A stretch of DNA of 64,000 nucleotides. Source: Sphingobium sp. (GTDB lineage Bacteria; Pseudomonadota; Alphaproteobacteria; Sphingomonadales; Sphingomonadaceae). The first letter of the stretch is position 1, and the number at the start of each line of letters is the position of its first letter. The translations under genes and the position numbers were made by a program. Location: contig SPEL01000004.1 in NCBI GenBank assembly GCA_009360885.1, forward strand, positions 248,001 to 312,000, in the 5' to 3' direction. The notes below the pieces were generated by a model, which worked only from the letters and a program-made list of their open reading frames with translations, was not told the DNA's origin and searched no databases. Below are positions 55,366 to 63,978 of the stretch, piece by piece.

Positions 55366-55821
55366 TCAGAAGGGTTTAACTACGGCCAGTACAACAATAA
55401 TGGCCGCCATAATGCCGGGTATTTCATTAATCATCCGCAATTTCTTATCGCTTAATGATCTCTGGCCCTTGGCGAGCTTTTTTGCATAGCCAATCATCCA
55501 GCCATGATAGCCAGACAGAAGCAGCACCAATAATAATTTCAGGTGAAACCAGCCACCCGTCGCCCACGCCTCAATATTCACCATCAGCATCAGGCCTAAC
55601 ACCCAGACAATGATGAGAGATGGGTTTAGGATGATACGGCGGAGTTTATCCTCACGCTCTATCCATTTACTGTCTTCATCTGAACCGATTTCGGTTTCCT
55701 GATGATAAACAAAGAAGCGGGGCATCATGAACAAGCCCGCCATCAGGAAGATAACAAAGATGATATGCGCAGCCTTCACCCAAAGATAGGCATTGCCAAG
55801 GAATCCTGCGAAATCGCTCAT
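55366..55821 (-). CDS. hemJ: Protoporphyrinogen IX oxidase HemJ
   Basis: A 151-residue membrane protein with four hydrophobic segments. LWVKAAHIIFVIFLMAGLFM with PRFFVYHQE and the later LLLVLLLSGYHGWM contain the conserved histidines of HemJ. It oxidises protoporphyrinogen IX in haem synthesis. It overlaps hemE by four bases, so the two haem genes are coupled. Confidence 0.92.
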   Translation of the reverse strand: MSDFAGFLGNAYLWVKAAHIIFVIFLMAGLFMMPRFFVYHQETEIGSDEDSKWIEREDKLRRIILNPSLIIVWVLGLMLMVNIEAWATGGWFHLKLLLVLLLSGYHGWMIGYAKKLAKGQRSLSDKKLRMINEIPGIMAAIIVVLAVVKPF

Positions 55822-56867
55822 TTCTGTCCTCCTGCCCGCTTCAGCATCTGTTCCACATGGGTAATGGGGGTATCCTGCACTATGCCATGACCCAGATTGA
55901 AAATATGGGGCCTGTCCGGAAATGCCGCAAGGATGCGGTCAATCGCTTCATCAAGGATTTGCTCGCCTGCAATTAACGCGAGAGGATCCAGATTCCCTTG
56001 AACTGGAATGCCAGCAGGAAGATGGTCATTAGCCCAGACCGGATCAATTGTTTCATCAAGTCCAACCGCATCAACGCCGGTTTCCCGCGCATAATTTACC
56101 AGCTTTGACCCTGCTCCTTTCGGAAAACCAATAATCGGCACATCAGGTCGCGCAGCCTTCAAACGATTCACAATTTCTCGGTTTGGTGCAATGACCCAGC
56201 GTTCAAATTGCGTCGGGGAAAGAGTGCCTGCCCAGCTATCAAATAGCTGTACAGCATCAACCCCCGCATCAATCTGACCAATGAGATAAGGCACGGTTGC
56301 ATCAATAATGGCATCAATGATGCGCTGAAACCGCTCAGGATCAGCATATGCGAGCCGCCGTGCGGTGGCTTGATCCCGGCTCCCCTGCCCTGCAACCATA
56401 TATGTGGCAATGGTCCAGGGGCTGCCTGCAAAGCCCAGAAAGGTCGTTTCTGGTGCCAGACGTGCCTTTACCAGCCGTACTGTCTCATAAATCGCATCAT
56501 AACGTGACCAATCCGGAATCAGTGTCTCAATGCCATTTTCTGCTAGTATAGGGGCAAGGCGAGGCCCTTCTCCTGCTTCGAACCATAATTTTTGTCCCAT
56601 CGCATAAGGGACAATCAATATGTCCGAAAAGAGAATGGCGGCCTGAAGCCCATCAGGCCCGGTACCAAATCGGGCAAGGGGTTGTACCGTTACTTCTGCG
56701 GCGGCCATGCTATCATAGACCAGCTCAAGAAATCCCCCTTTATCGGCCCGCAATGCCCGATATTCCGGCAAATAGCGGCCTGCCTGACGCATCATCCATT
56801 TAGGCGCGACTGTCTGACGCTGGCCGTTGAGAACAGCAAGGAGAGGTTTTTCCGGGGCCGCAGACAT
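55818..56867 (-). CDS. hemE: Uroporphyrinogen decarboxylase
   Basis: A 349-residue cytoplasmic enzyme converting uroporphyrinogen III to coproporphyrinogen III. PKWMMRQAGRYLPEYRALR (about residues 22-40) contains the catalytic arginine region and DILIVPYAMG the aspartate motif. hemE immediately left of the origin is the Caulobacter-type arrangement. Confidence 0.97.
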   Translation of the reverse strand: MSAAPEKPLLAVLNGQRQTVAPKWMMRQAGRYLPEYRALRADKGGFLELVYDSMAAAEVTVQPLARFGTGPDGLQAAILFSDILIVPYAMGQKLWFEAGEGPRLAPILAENGIETLIPDWSRYDAIYETVRLVKARLAPETTFLGFAGSPWTIATYMVAGQGSRDQATARRLAYADPERFQRIIDAIIDATVPYLIGQIDAGVDAVQLFDSWAGTLSPTQFERWVIAPNREIVNRLKAARPDVPIIGFPKGAGSKLVNYARETGVDAVGLDETIDPVWANDHLPAGIPVQGNLDPLALIAGEQILDEAIDRILAAFPDRPHIFNLGHGIVQDTPITHVEQMLKRAGGQK

Positions 56868-57156
56868 GGATCCTATATATCCTATTATTAAGATTCAGAT
56901 TGATATTGTAGATAGTCGGTTGAAACCGGGGTTTATGCATTGTCCCCATTTTTGCCAACAGTCATGCTGTATTTATGCCTGCTTCATTCCACGAGTCTGA
57001 CATTTTATCCTCATTTTCCACAGGCTGTGGATAAGTTTATGCCCATCTGGATAGCCTGTGGATAAAGTTCCACAAAGCGTGGGAGGAATCCCACTTTTTA
57101 CTTATCCCCATTTCTATCCCTTGATTTATCCACAGCTAATCAACAGAGTCATCCGC
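56868..57156. other. oriC: Predicted chromosomal replication origin (oriC)
   Basis: This 289-bp gap lies between hemE (minus) and ppsR (plus). Exact DnaA boxes TTATCCACA occur at 57026-57034 (minus), 57057-57065 (minus) and 57126-57134 (plus). One-mismatch boxes are at 57005-57013 (TTATCCTCA), 57014-57022 (TTTTCCACA) and 57102-57110 (TTATCCCCA). An AT-rich stretch at 56871-56912 is a candidate unwinding element. Three GANTC sites (56892, 56993, 57146) could be methylated by a CcrM-type enzyme. All genes from 46.4 kb to here are on the minus strand and all genes after it on the plus strand. The hemE-origin-ppsR order is that of Caulobacter. Confidence 0.88.
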
Positions 57157-57996
57157 ATGACCCGTCTCCATCTTCATCTTATCTCAGACTCTACCGGTGA
57201 AACGCTGGAGAATATCGTTAAAGCCTCTATCGCTCAGTTTGAGGATGTAGAAGCTATCCGCCATTTTTGGCCAATGGTACGCTCGGAAGATCATCTTCAG
57301 CGCATCATGCAGGAAATTTCTAATAATCCGGGTCTGGTTCTTTTCACGCTGGTCAACCCGATCATGAGGCGAAAGCTAGAACAGCAATGTAGGGTGCTGG
57401 GCCTTCCTCATGTTGCACCGCTTGATGACGTGACGGACTCTATGTCCAACATATTGGGGCAGGAAACCCGCAACAGACCGGGTCGTAAACATAAGCTGGA
57501 TGATGCCTATTTCGCGAGGATAGAGGCGATACAATTTACCATCGCCCATGATGATGGCGTGGGTGAGGACAATTGGGAAGAGGCAGATATTGTCCTCGTC
57601 GGGGTATCGCGTACGTCCAAGACGCCGACATCCATCTATCTTGCTAATCGCGGATTTAAGACGGCCAATATCCCTGTGGTGCCAGAATCCCCTCCGCCTT
57701 CTGTTCTCTATCGTCTCAAGCACCCATTAGTGGTTGGCCTTGTCATCAGCCCCGACCGGTTGATTCAAATCAGACGAAATCGGCTGCTTTCGCTTAATCA
57801 GGCACCGGAAACAGCCTATGTCGATCTGGATCAGGTGCAAAGAGAGCTAGCTTTTGCCCGAAGGTTAATCGCTGATAATGATTGGCCAGTGATTGATGTT
57901 ACCCGCAGGTCGATTGAGGAAGCCTCTGCTGCCATCATCAATCTGTTCAATGAAAGGCAGATCCGTCCGCATAATATGCCTGAGGCCGGAGCGTGA
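57157..57996 (+). CDS. ppsR: PEP synthase / PPDK regulatory kinase-phosphorylase (DUF299)
   Basis: A 279-residue bifunctional serine/threonine kinase and pyrophosphorylase that switches phosphoenolpyruvate synthase or pyruvate phosphate dikinase off and on. MTRLHLHLISDSTGETLENI at the N-terminus and the P-loop-like GVSRTSKTPTSIYLANRG (about 150-167) are diagnostic. The ATG at 57157 begins the family's N-terminus; an open frame from 57058 crosses DnaA boxes and is rejected. First gene right of the origin (RP001 position in Caulobacter). Confidence 0.94.
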   Translation: MTRLHLHLISDSTGETLENIVKASIAQFEDVEAIRHFWPMVRSEDHLQRIMQEISNNPGLVLFTLVNPIMRRKLEQQCRVLGLPHVAPLDDVTDSMSNILGQETRNRPGRKHKLDDAYFARIEAIQFTIAHDDGVGEDNWEEADIVLVGVSRTSKTPTSIYLANRGFKTANIPVVPESPPPSVLYRLKHPLVVGLVISPDRLIQIRRNRLLSLNQAPETAYVDLDQVQRELAFARRLIADNDWPVIDVTRRSIEEASAAIINLFNERQIRPHNMPEAGA

Positions 57997-57998
57997 GC

Positions 57999-58616
57999 AT
58001 GGCTGACACATCCTCCTCGCCGGTTTTGATACTGGCCTCCCAAAGTGCAAGCCGTCGGGCCATGCTGGAGGCTGCAGGCGTTCCTTATGAGGCCTTGTCG
58101 CCTAATGTGGATGAGGACGCCTTTAAGGAGCAATTGCGTGCAGAAGGTCATAATGCCCGGCAATTGGCGGATGCTCTTGCAGAATTAAAGGCGCTGCGTC
58201 TTTCGGCGCGGGTGCCGGGTGCTTTGGTATTGGGTTGCGATCAGACGCTGGAACTGGCGGATGGCAGCATGATTGATAAGGCAGTAGACCTTTCTGATGC
58301 TGCCGCTATTCTGCGCCGTCTTTCAGGGGAAAGACATCATCTCCATAGTGCGGCGGTAATTTGCCTGAATGGTCAGCCCGTGTGGCGACATATTGAAAAG
58401 GCAAAGATGACGGTTCGGCCTTTGTCCGATGCCTTTATTGCTGATTATCTGGACCAGGAATGGGAAGAAATCCGCTGGTGCGTGGGGTGTTATCGCATTG
58501 AAGGCCCCGGCGCACAGCTTTTCAGTGCGATCGAAGGAACGCATTTTGCGATTCAGGGCCTGCCTATGCTGGCTTTGCTTGACTTTTTGCGGGTTCGAGG
58601 CGTTTTGGCGGCATGA
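57999..58616 (+). CDS. maf: Maf family nucleotide pyrophosphatase
   Basis: A 205-residue Maf/YhdE protein hydrolysing non-canonical or modified NTPs, as a housecleaning enzyme. ILASQSASRRAML (about residues 11-23) and LGCDQTLEL are the family motifs. A GTG at 57993 overlaps the ppsR stop; the ATG at 57999 has GGAG eight bases upstream and is preferred slightly. It overlaps aroE by four bases. Confidence 0.92.
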   Translation: MADTSSSPVLILASQSASRRAMLEAAGVPYEALSPNVDEDAFKEQLRAEGHNARQLADALAELKALRLSARVPGALVLGCDQTLELADGSMIDKAVDLSDAAAILRRLSGERHHLHSAAVICLNGQPVWRHIEKAKMTVRPLSDAFIADYLDQEWEEIRWCVGCYRIEGPGAQLFSAIEGTHFAIQGLPMLALLDFLRVRGVLAA

Positions 58617-59449
58617 GCAAGACTATAACAGAACAGCCCCTTCCTTATGCCGAGGTGATTGGGGACCCGATTGCGCATAGCAAGTCACCTATCATCCATG
58701 GTTTCTGGCTGGAAAAGCTGGGTATAGAGGCGGAATATCGGAAAACCCATGTCCGGCCTGAGGAATTATCCATTTATTTCCTGAAACGCAGGGCTGATCC
58801 GGATTGGTTGGGGTGCAATGTCACCATACCGCATAAGGTTGCGGTGCTGGATTATTGCAGTGATCCGGCCAAAGTCGGGGATATAATCGGTGCGGTAAAT
58901 ACCATTGCCTGCGAGACCGGCGGGCCTCTCATTGGTACCAATACCGATGCGGGCGGTTTTCTGGCGCCTTTAATAGCATTGGGCTGGAAGGGAAAAAGCG
59001 CGGCTTTAATCGGCGCAGGCGGCGCAGCGCGGGCAGTGCTTTATGCGCTTAGCCAGACGGGCGTTACAGATTTCACCGTCATTGTGCGGGATAAGGCCAA
59101 GGGTCAGGCCTTGCTGGATCGCGCCGGGGTCAAGGGAATGGTCATCACCATGGATGATGCCGTGCCAGCGGTGGATTTGCTGGTGAATTGCTCTCCGCTT
59201 GGCATGGTAGGCAAAGATGATCTGAACGTTGATCTCAGTTCCCTCCCCGATCATGCGGTGGTCTATGACATTGTTTATATACCGCTCGATACAAAATTAC
59301 TGCTAGATGCGCGTGCGCGTGGGTTAAAGACAATAGACGGGCTGGAAATGCTGATCGGGCAGGCGGCGCTTGCCTTTGATATTTTCTTCGATGCCCCAGC
59401 CCCGCGCGAATATGATGCGGAATTAAGGGAATTATTGCTGGCGGAATGA
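58613..59449 (+). CDS. aroE: Shikimate dehydrogenase (NADP+)
   Basis: A 278-residue enzyme reducing 3-dehydroshikimate in aromatic amino-acid synthesis. Substrate motifs GDPIAHSKSPIIHGFW and GCNVTIPHK, and the dinucleotide loop IGAGGAARAVLYAL (about 130-143), are clear. Coupled to maf by ATGA overlap, in the conserved ppsR-maf-aroE-coaE-dnaQ order. Confidence 0.96.
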   Translation: MSKTITEQPLPYAEVIGDPIAHSKSPIIHGFWLEKLGIEAEYRKTHVRPEELSIYFLKRRADPDWLGCNVTIPHKVAVLDYCSDPAKVGDIIGAVNTIACETGGPLIGTNTDAGGFLAPLIALGWKGKSAALIGAGGAARAVLYALSQTGVTDFTVIVRDKAKGQALLDRAGVKGMVITMDDAVPAVDLLVNCSPLGMVGKDDLNVDLSSLPDHAVVYDIVYIPLDTKLLLDARARGLKTIDGLEMLIGQAALAFDIFFDAPAPREYDAELRELLLAE

Positions 59450-59473
59450 GGTGCTGACCGGGCGGAGCGCATA

Positions 59474-60067
59474 ATGGCGAAAATCTATGGTCTGACGGGT
59501 TCTATCGGCATGGGAAAAAGCGCGGTTGCCGCCATGTTTCGCCGCGAAGGGATACCCGTTTTCGATGCTGATGCAGAGGTCCGCAAGATGCAGGCCATTG
59601 GAGGCAAAGCTCTGCCGCTCATCGAGGCTCATTTTCCCGGCACTACTGGCCCGGATGGGCTGGACCGGGCCAAATTGGGGGCCATTGTTTTTGCCCACCC
59701 CCATCGGCGTAAAGAGCTGGAGGGGATCATGCATCCTTTGGTTAAGCAGGCGCGGCATGCATTTCTGCGCCGCCATCAGGCAAAACCACTTATCTTGCTC
59801 GATATTCCGTTGCTTTACGAAACCAGCGGGGAAAAGGCGCTTGATGGTGTTATTGTCGTTACTGCGCCAGCTTGGAAACAACGCAAACGGGTTCTGGCAC
59901 GCGCTGGTATGACGCCCGGAAAATTTCGTTCAATCGTCAAATTACAAATGCCCGATGCATTGAAACGGAGCCGGGCCGATCATATCATCCATACAGGAAC
60001 CACATTTCATCGAACACGGGAACAGGTTCGTGCATTGGTGGCTTGCCTTCTGCGTAAGGCGGGGTGA
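59474..60067 (+). CDS. coaE: Dephospho-CoA kinase
   Basis: A 197-residue P-loop kinase catalysing the last step of coenzyme A synthesis. Walker A is LTGSIGMGKSAVAAMF (residues 6-21); FDADAEVRK and LDIPLLYETSGEK are family motifs. Starts 24 bp after aroE. Confidence 0.96.
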   Translation: MAKIYGLTGSIGMGKSAVAAMFRREGIPVFDADAEVRKMQAIGGKALPLIEAHFPGTTGPDGLDRAKLGAIVFAHPHRRKELEGIMHPLVKQARHAFLRRHQAKPLILLDIPLLYETSGEKALDGVIVVTAPAWKQRKRVLARAGMTPGKFRSIVKLQMPDALKRSRADHIIHTGTTFHRTREQVRALVACLLRKAG

Positions 60068-60097
60068 TAGTTAGAAAAAGAAGGTCGGTAAGAATCA

Positions 60098-60817
60098 ATG
60101 CGCGAGATTATTTTCGATACGGAAACCACCGGGTTTGATCCCCTTTCGGGCGACCGTCTCGTTGAAATAGGCTGCATTGAAATGGTCAACCGTGTGCCAA
60201 CTGGCGCGACCTATCATGCTTATTATAACCCGCAGCGTTCCATGCCTCCTTCGGCGGAAGCTGTGCATGGTCTTTCTGAGAAATTCCTGTCGGATAAGCC
60301 TTTGTTCGGCAGCAAAGTAGATGAATTGCTGGAATTTCTGGGTGATAGCAATCTGGTTGCTCATAATGCCCGGTTTGACTTTGGTTTCCTTAATCATGAG
60401 TTGGAACGCTGTGGGCGGGAACCTGTATCCTATGACCGGATGATTGATACGGTGGCGATGGCGCGTACCGCCCATCCCGGTGCAAAGCACAGCCTTGATG
60501 CGCTGTGCAGTCGTTACGGTATCGACCGTAGCCACCGTGTGAAGCATGGCGCGTTGCTTGACGCAGAATTGCTGGCGCAGGTTTATATTGAACTTACCGG
60601 TGGGCGTCAGATTGGCCTGGGGCTGGCTGATGCAGCCGCCTCCGTTACGGTGGCGGCAACGGAAACAACGAGAACATCTATTAGCGCAGTGAAAATTCGC
60701 CGGGAACCGCGCGACTTTTCGGCACTGCCAGAGGAATTGGAACGGCACAGAGAATTTGTGCAGGCCCTGAATAACCCGATTTGGGGGAAGGAGGCTGCAC
60801 AACCGGAAACGGTCTGA
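60098..60817 (+). CDS. dnaQ: DNA polymerase III epsilon subunit (proofreading exonuclease)
   Basis: A 239-residue DEDDh 3'-5' exonuclease. Exo I IFDTETTGFDP, Exo II VAHNARFDFGFLNHEL and Exo III HGALLDAELLAQVYIEL are all present. The C-terminus (about 180-239) lacks recognisable motifs but is expected to tether the alpha subunit. 30 bp after coaE. Confidence 0.95.
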   Translation: MREIIFDTETTGFDPLSGDRLVEIGCIEMVNRVPTGATYHAYYNPQRSMPPSAEAVHGLSEKFLSDKPLFGSKVDELLEFLGDSNLVAHNARFDFGFLNHELERCGREPVSYDRMIDTVAMARTAHPGAKHSLDALCSRYGIDRSHRVKHGALLDAELLAQVYIELTGGRQIGLGLADAAASVTVAATETTRTSISAVKIRREPRDFSALPEELERHREFVQALNNPIWGKEAAQPETV

Positions 60818-60872
60818 CTGTTCCAACTTTCGGGGCGCAATTGCTCCGCAAAAAGCAAAGGAGAAAATTGAG

Positions 60873-61475
60873 ATGGACATTCGTATTTCTGGTCAGCAGG
60901 TCGATACCGGTGATGCCCTTAGGGAGCATGTAACGACCCGATTAGAAGCAGTCGTCGAAAAATATTTCTCCCGGACCTTGTCGGCGCAGGTAACGTTCAG
61001 ACGCGGTCCTCATGGCGGTTTTCATTGCCATATAGTGCTGCATGTCATGGCGGGTCTGATCCTGAAAGGTGGCGGGGACGCGCAGGAAGCGCATCCGGCT
61101 TTTGATCAGGCAGCAGAACGTATCGACAAGCAGTTGCGCCGTTATAAGCGGCGGCTGAATAGTCGTCAGGCGCAAACCGCTGCGGCAGAAGCTGCCCGTA
61201 ATCCCGAAGCAGAAATTGCCGGATTTGAGGTGGATAATGCGGCTTATACCATTTTTGCTCCGACGATGGAGGAAGAAGAAACCGAATCCGCCGATGCACC
61301 TGTCATCATTGCGGAAACCCGTGTTGATATTCCAGAGGCCAGCGTGTCTGATGCAGTGATGATGCTTGATTTGCGCAACACCAATGCGTTGCTGTTCGTC
61401 AATGCGGGCACATCGGCCTATAATATGGTTTATCGGCGTGAGGATGGTTCCATCGGCTGGGTAGAACCACGCTGA
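60873..61475 (+). CDS. hpf: Ribosome hibernation promoting factor, long form
   Basis: A 200-residue long HPF. The N-terminal S30AE domain (MDIRISGQQVDTGDALREHV; about 1-100) binds the decoding centre, and the C-terminal domain (about 140-200; MLDLRNTNALLFVNAGTSAY) dimerises two 30S subunits to form 100S particles. A short acidic linker lies between. The next gene, ptsN, follows after a structured gap. Confidence 0.93.
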   Translation: MDIRISGQQVDTGDALREHVTTRLEAVVEKYFSRTLSAQVTFRRGPHGGFHCHIVLHVMAGLILKGGGDAQEAHPAFDQAAERIDKQLRRYKRRLNSRQAQTAAAEAARNPEAEIAGFEVDNAAYTIFAPTMEEEETESADAPVIIAETRVDIPEASVSDAVMMLDLRNTNALLFVNAGTSAYNMVYRREDGSIGWVEPR

Positions 61476-61500
61476 CCCCGTCTGATTATAAGGAATTTGC

Positions 61501-61573
61501 GTTCTCAGGCCGGTAATGGCCGCCACATGGTTGACGTGGTGACATAGCAGGACTATGCGCACGGCCTGAGAAC
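61501..61573. ncRNA. Candidate structured RNA element between hpf and ptsN
   Basis: A 12-bp perfect closing stem (GTTCTCAGGCCG at 61501-61512, CGGCCTGAGAAC at 61562-61573) encloses two hairpins: CGCCAC/GTGGTG (61521-61526, 61536-61541; one wobble) and CATAG/CTATG (61543-61547, 61553-61557). The result is a 73-nt three-way junction. No T run follows, so it is not a standard terminator. No known RNA family was recognised; a cis-regulatory leader or processed small RNA is possible. Confidence 0.4.
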
Positions 61574-61653
61574 CAATTATGGCGCCGGGATAATGATAAA
61601 GGGGGACTCTGGCGCGTGGCATGGGGAAACCTGTGCATAGCCAGAGCAATGTA

Positions 61654-62121
61654 ATGACCGATTTTCAGGATCTCGTTAGCCCAAAGGCTGTTGTTGCCAA
61701 GGCTTCATTTACCGGCAAAAAGCCGTTGTTTCAGAAAATAGCAGATATGGCCGACTATGCTTATGGTCAGCCAGCCAGCATCGTTTATGAACGATTGATG
61801 GAGCGGGAAAATCTAGGGTCCACCGGATTTGGGGGAGGAATAGCGATTCCTCATGCCAAGATTGACGGGTTGGAACGGGTTTGTGGCCTCGTTCTGTGTC
61901 TGGAAACACCGATTCCGTTCGAGGCGGTGGATGATGCGCCGGTCGATATTATTTTCTCTCTCTTATCTCCGGTGGAAAGCGGGGCAGAGCATTTGAAGAC
62001 TCTGGCGCGTGTCTCTCGTTATCTCCGTAGCGGCCAGAATGCAGCGCGTATTCGCGGGGCTGGTTCGGATGAAGCGTTATTGGCGCTTTTATCTGAAGTG
62101 CAGGCCCATGACCCGGCCTGA
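61654..62121 (+). CDS. ptsN: Nitrogen-PTS EIIA protein PtsN
   Basis: A 155-residue EIIA-Ntr. The phosphorylated histidine is H67 (GGIAIPHAKIDG), with the preceding RENLGSTGFGGG typical of the family. It regulates potassium transport, nitrogen and carbon responses. In alphaproteobacteria it often follows hpf, as here. Two ATGs are possible (61621 and 61654); the second matches the family N-terminus. It overlaps the thioesterase gene by 14 bp. Confidence 0.9.
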   Translation: MTDFQDLVSPKAVVAKASFTGKKPLFQKIADMADYAYGQPASIVYERLMERENLGSTGFGGGIAIPHAKIDGLERVCGLVLCLETPIPFEAVDDAPVDIIFSLLSPVESGAEHLKTLARVSRYLRSGQNAARIRGAGSDEALLALLSEVQAHDPA

Positions 62122-62608
62122 TTCGGCGGAGTCTGGCCTTTCAGGGCAGGCTCCTTCTTTGCCAACTGGCGAACAGGCTCATTTTCGGGCGCTGGAGCGT
62201 TTATATGCTTCGGCACCAATTAATCGTATGTTCCCATCGCAGTTAGTAATTACCGCTGCAGGGCAATCCAGCATTGAATTTTCTGTCGATGAAAATGTTT
62301 TCCATGCAGCCGGCGCGGTGCATGGCACTGTCTATTTCAAGATGCTGGATGATGCGGCCTTTTACGCGGCCAACAGCCTTGTGAATGACCGCTTCCTACT
62401 GACAACCGCGTTTAACCTGCTCTTCACGCGGCCATTAAAGGCTGGCAAGGTCACAGCCATTGGTCGCTGGATAAGCGGGCGTCGCAGAGTTTATGTTGCC
62501 GAAGCCAGTCTGATTGATAGCGATGGCGAAGAAATAGGTCGGGGGACCGGCACGTTCATGCGATCACAGCATGTATTGGCGACTCTGCCGGGGTATCGCA
62601 TCGATTGA
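62108..62608 (+). CDS. PaaI/hotdog-fold thioesterase family protein
   Basis: A 166-residue hotdog-fold protein. GAVHGTVYFKMLDDAAFYAA (about residues 62-81) is the substrate-helix region with HG and D that mark PaaI-type acyl-CoA thioesterases; GKVTAIGRWISGRRRVYVAE follows. It probably hydrolyses an aromatic or short acyl-CoA; substrate unknown. Its ATG lies inside the 3' end of ptsN, showing coupling. Confidence 0.82.
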   Translation: MTRPDSAESGLSGQAPSLPTGEQAHFRALERLYASAPINRMFPSQLVITAAGQSSIEFSVDENVFHAAGAVHGTVYFKMLDDAAFYAANSLVNDRFLLTTAFNLLFTRPLKAGKVTAIGRWISGRRRVYVAEASLIDSDGEEIGRGTGTFMRSQHVLATLPGYRID

Positions 62609-62700
62609 AGCTATAAATTCGCCTATAGCGCGGCGAGTCGATGATTCAAAACCGATAGAATCATGTAGATATCAGTAAAAATAACCCAGAAAGGGCTTCT

Positions 62701-63042
62701 GTGGCGCATCGCTTGCAAACTTCTTTACTGGTTCAGTCATTGGTTCGTTGCGTTGCTGCGGAGGGTGGTTTTGCGGCCGTTCTGCAAAAAGGCGATGCCG
62801 TTAGCGGTACGATAATAGTGGCCTGTATTGGGGGTGACAGACAAATTTGCCTTTATGAAAGAATGTCTGATTTTTCAGGCGGTTATAGTCTTAGCCCGAT
62901 AGCCCGGAAAGACTGGGGCAATGATGAAGCGATCATGGCCTATATAGGCAGGCGCACGCAATCAGACCCAGACCTCTGGGTGGTTGAACTGGACGTCCCG
63001 AATGGAGAACAACTCGCCGCTGGCCTGTTGGGTTCCAATTGA
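62701..63042 (+). CDS. DUF1491 family protein
   Basis: A 113-residue soluble protein with the DUF1491 pattern: a start region SLLVQSLVRCVAAEGGFAAV, a repeat-like RKDWGNDEAIMAYIGRR, and SDPDLWVVELDVPNGE near the end. The family is found in alphaproteobacteria and its function is unknown. It starts with GTG at 62701, preceded by AAGGGC. Confidence 0.85.
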   Translation: MAHRLQTSLLVQSLVRCVAAEGGFAAVLQKGDAVSGTIIVACIGGDRQICLYERMSDFSGGYSLSPIARKDWGNDEAIMAYIGRRTQSDPDLWVVELDVPNGEQLAAGLLGSN

Positions 63043-63217
63043 CATACTCGGTTCGTCGCTTATTAGGCAGTGCATATTTGCCCATGCGCAGGTTGCTGAT
63101 TGCCATTCGAAGGGGGATGGAATGTGGTAAACACGCAGACGGGGGGACGATGCGGCGCCTATAAGATAATGAGGATGCGGCGTTTCGGATCGGCCAACCG
63201 CATGTTTTTGGACGTTT

Positions 63218-63922
63218 ATGAGTTTCCCGTTAAAGACCGTAATTGCTGCGGCACTTAGTTTTACTTCTTTCACCGCTGCGGTTGCTGGTGGTGTTGTCGG
63301 GGCGGATGAAGCCCCTGCGGTAACGGGCAAACAGCCCATCACTATTTCATCTTCTTCTTTGCCTTCCGCGTCGACAGCTTCGGTCCAGACGGTCCGTTTT
63401 GCTCCGCTGAAGGAAATTGTTCAGCCGCTTGGTGGTGCAACACCCCCCGCGGAAGAGGAAATCTCTCCGCTGCGTGCAGACGATATTCTGAAAGTTCCAG
63501 AAAAGAAATTCGCGTCACTGGCCGAAATGGTTCGCACTGTGGATTCTGCGGCTTCGGTTGATGAACAGACCAAATGCCTTGCAACAGCGATTTATTATGA
63601 ATCCCGCAGCGAAAGCCTTGATGGCCAGCTCGCTGTAGCACGGGTTATCATTAATCGCGTTGAATCCAACCGTTTTGCTGATAGCCTATGTGGTGTGGTG
63701 AAGCAGCCTGGCCAGTTTAGCTTTGTGCGCAAGGGCGTTCTTCCTCAGCCAAATATAAGCCATAATCAGTGGAAGAATTCTGTCGCTATTGCTCTTATCG
63801 CTCAGCAGGATGCATGGGAAAGCAAGGCAGAAGGTGCATTGTTTTTCCATGCACGCCATGTTTCTCCGTCGTGGAATCGCGCACGGGTAGCGGTGATTGA
63901 TAATCACGTATTTTACCGCTGA
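63218..63922 (+). CDS. SleB-type cell-wall hydrolase, secreted
   Basis: A 234-residue protein with a signal peptide (FTSFTAAVA-GG, about residue 23), a Ser/Pro/Ala-rich linker, and a C-terminal Hydrolase_2/SleB domain (about 115-234) with the catalytic glutamate region ATAIYYESRSESLDGQLAVA. Related enzymes cleave peptidoglycan as lytic transglycosylases or amidases in spores and, in alphaproteobacteria, act in the periplasm. AGG-like ribosome site is weak. It is followed by a strong terminator. Confidence 0.88.
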   Translation: MSFPLKTVIAAALSFTSFTAAVAGGVVGADEAPAVTGKQPITISSSSLPSASTASVQTVRFAPLKEIVQPLGGATPPAEEEISPLRADDILKVPEKKFASLAEMVRTVDSAASVDEQTKCLATAIYYESRSESLDGQLAVARVIINRVESNRFADSLCGVVKQPGQFSFVRKGVLPQPNISHNQWKNSVAIALIAQQDAWESKAEGALFFHARHVSPSWNRARVAVIDNHVFYR

Positions 63923-63938
63923 AGGCTGGTAAACTGAG

Positions 63939-63978
63939 AATGCCGGACGTTGCCTGCGTGCGACGGTCCGGCATTTTT
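63939..63978 (+). terminator. Rho-independent terminator after the SleB-type gene
   Basis: AATGCCGGAC (63939-63948) pairs perfectly with GTCCGGCATT (63966-63975), 10 bp with a 17-nt loop, followed by TTT. It lies 17 bp past the hydrolase stop. Confidence 0.85.

Noticed and set aside
57058-57156. ppsR starting at 57058
   Set aside because: The extra 33 codons run through DnaA boxes, whereas MTRLHLHLISDSTGE at 57157 matches the family start.
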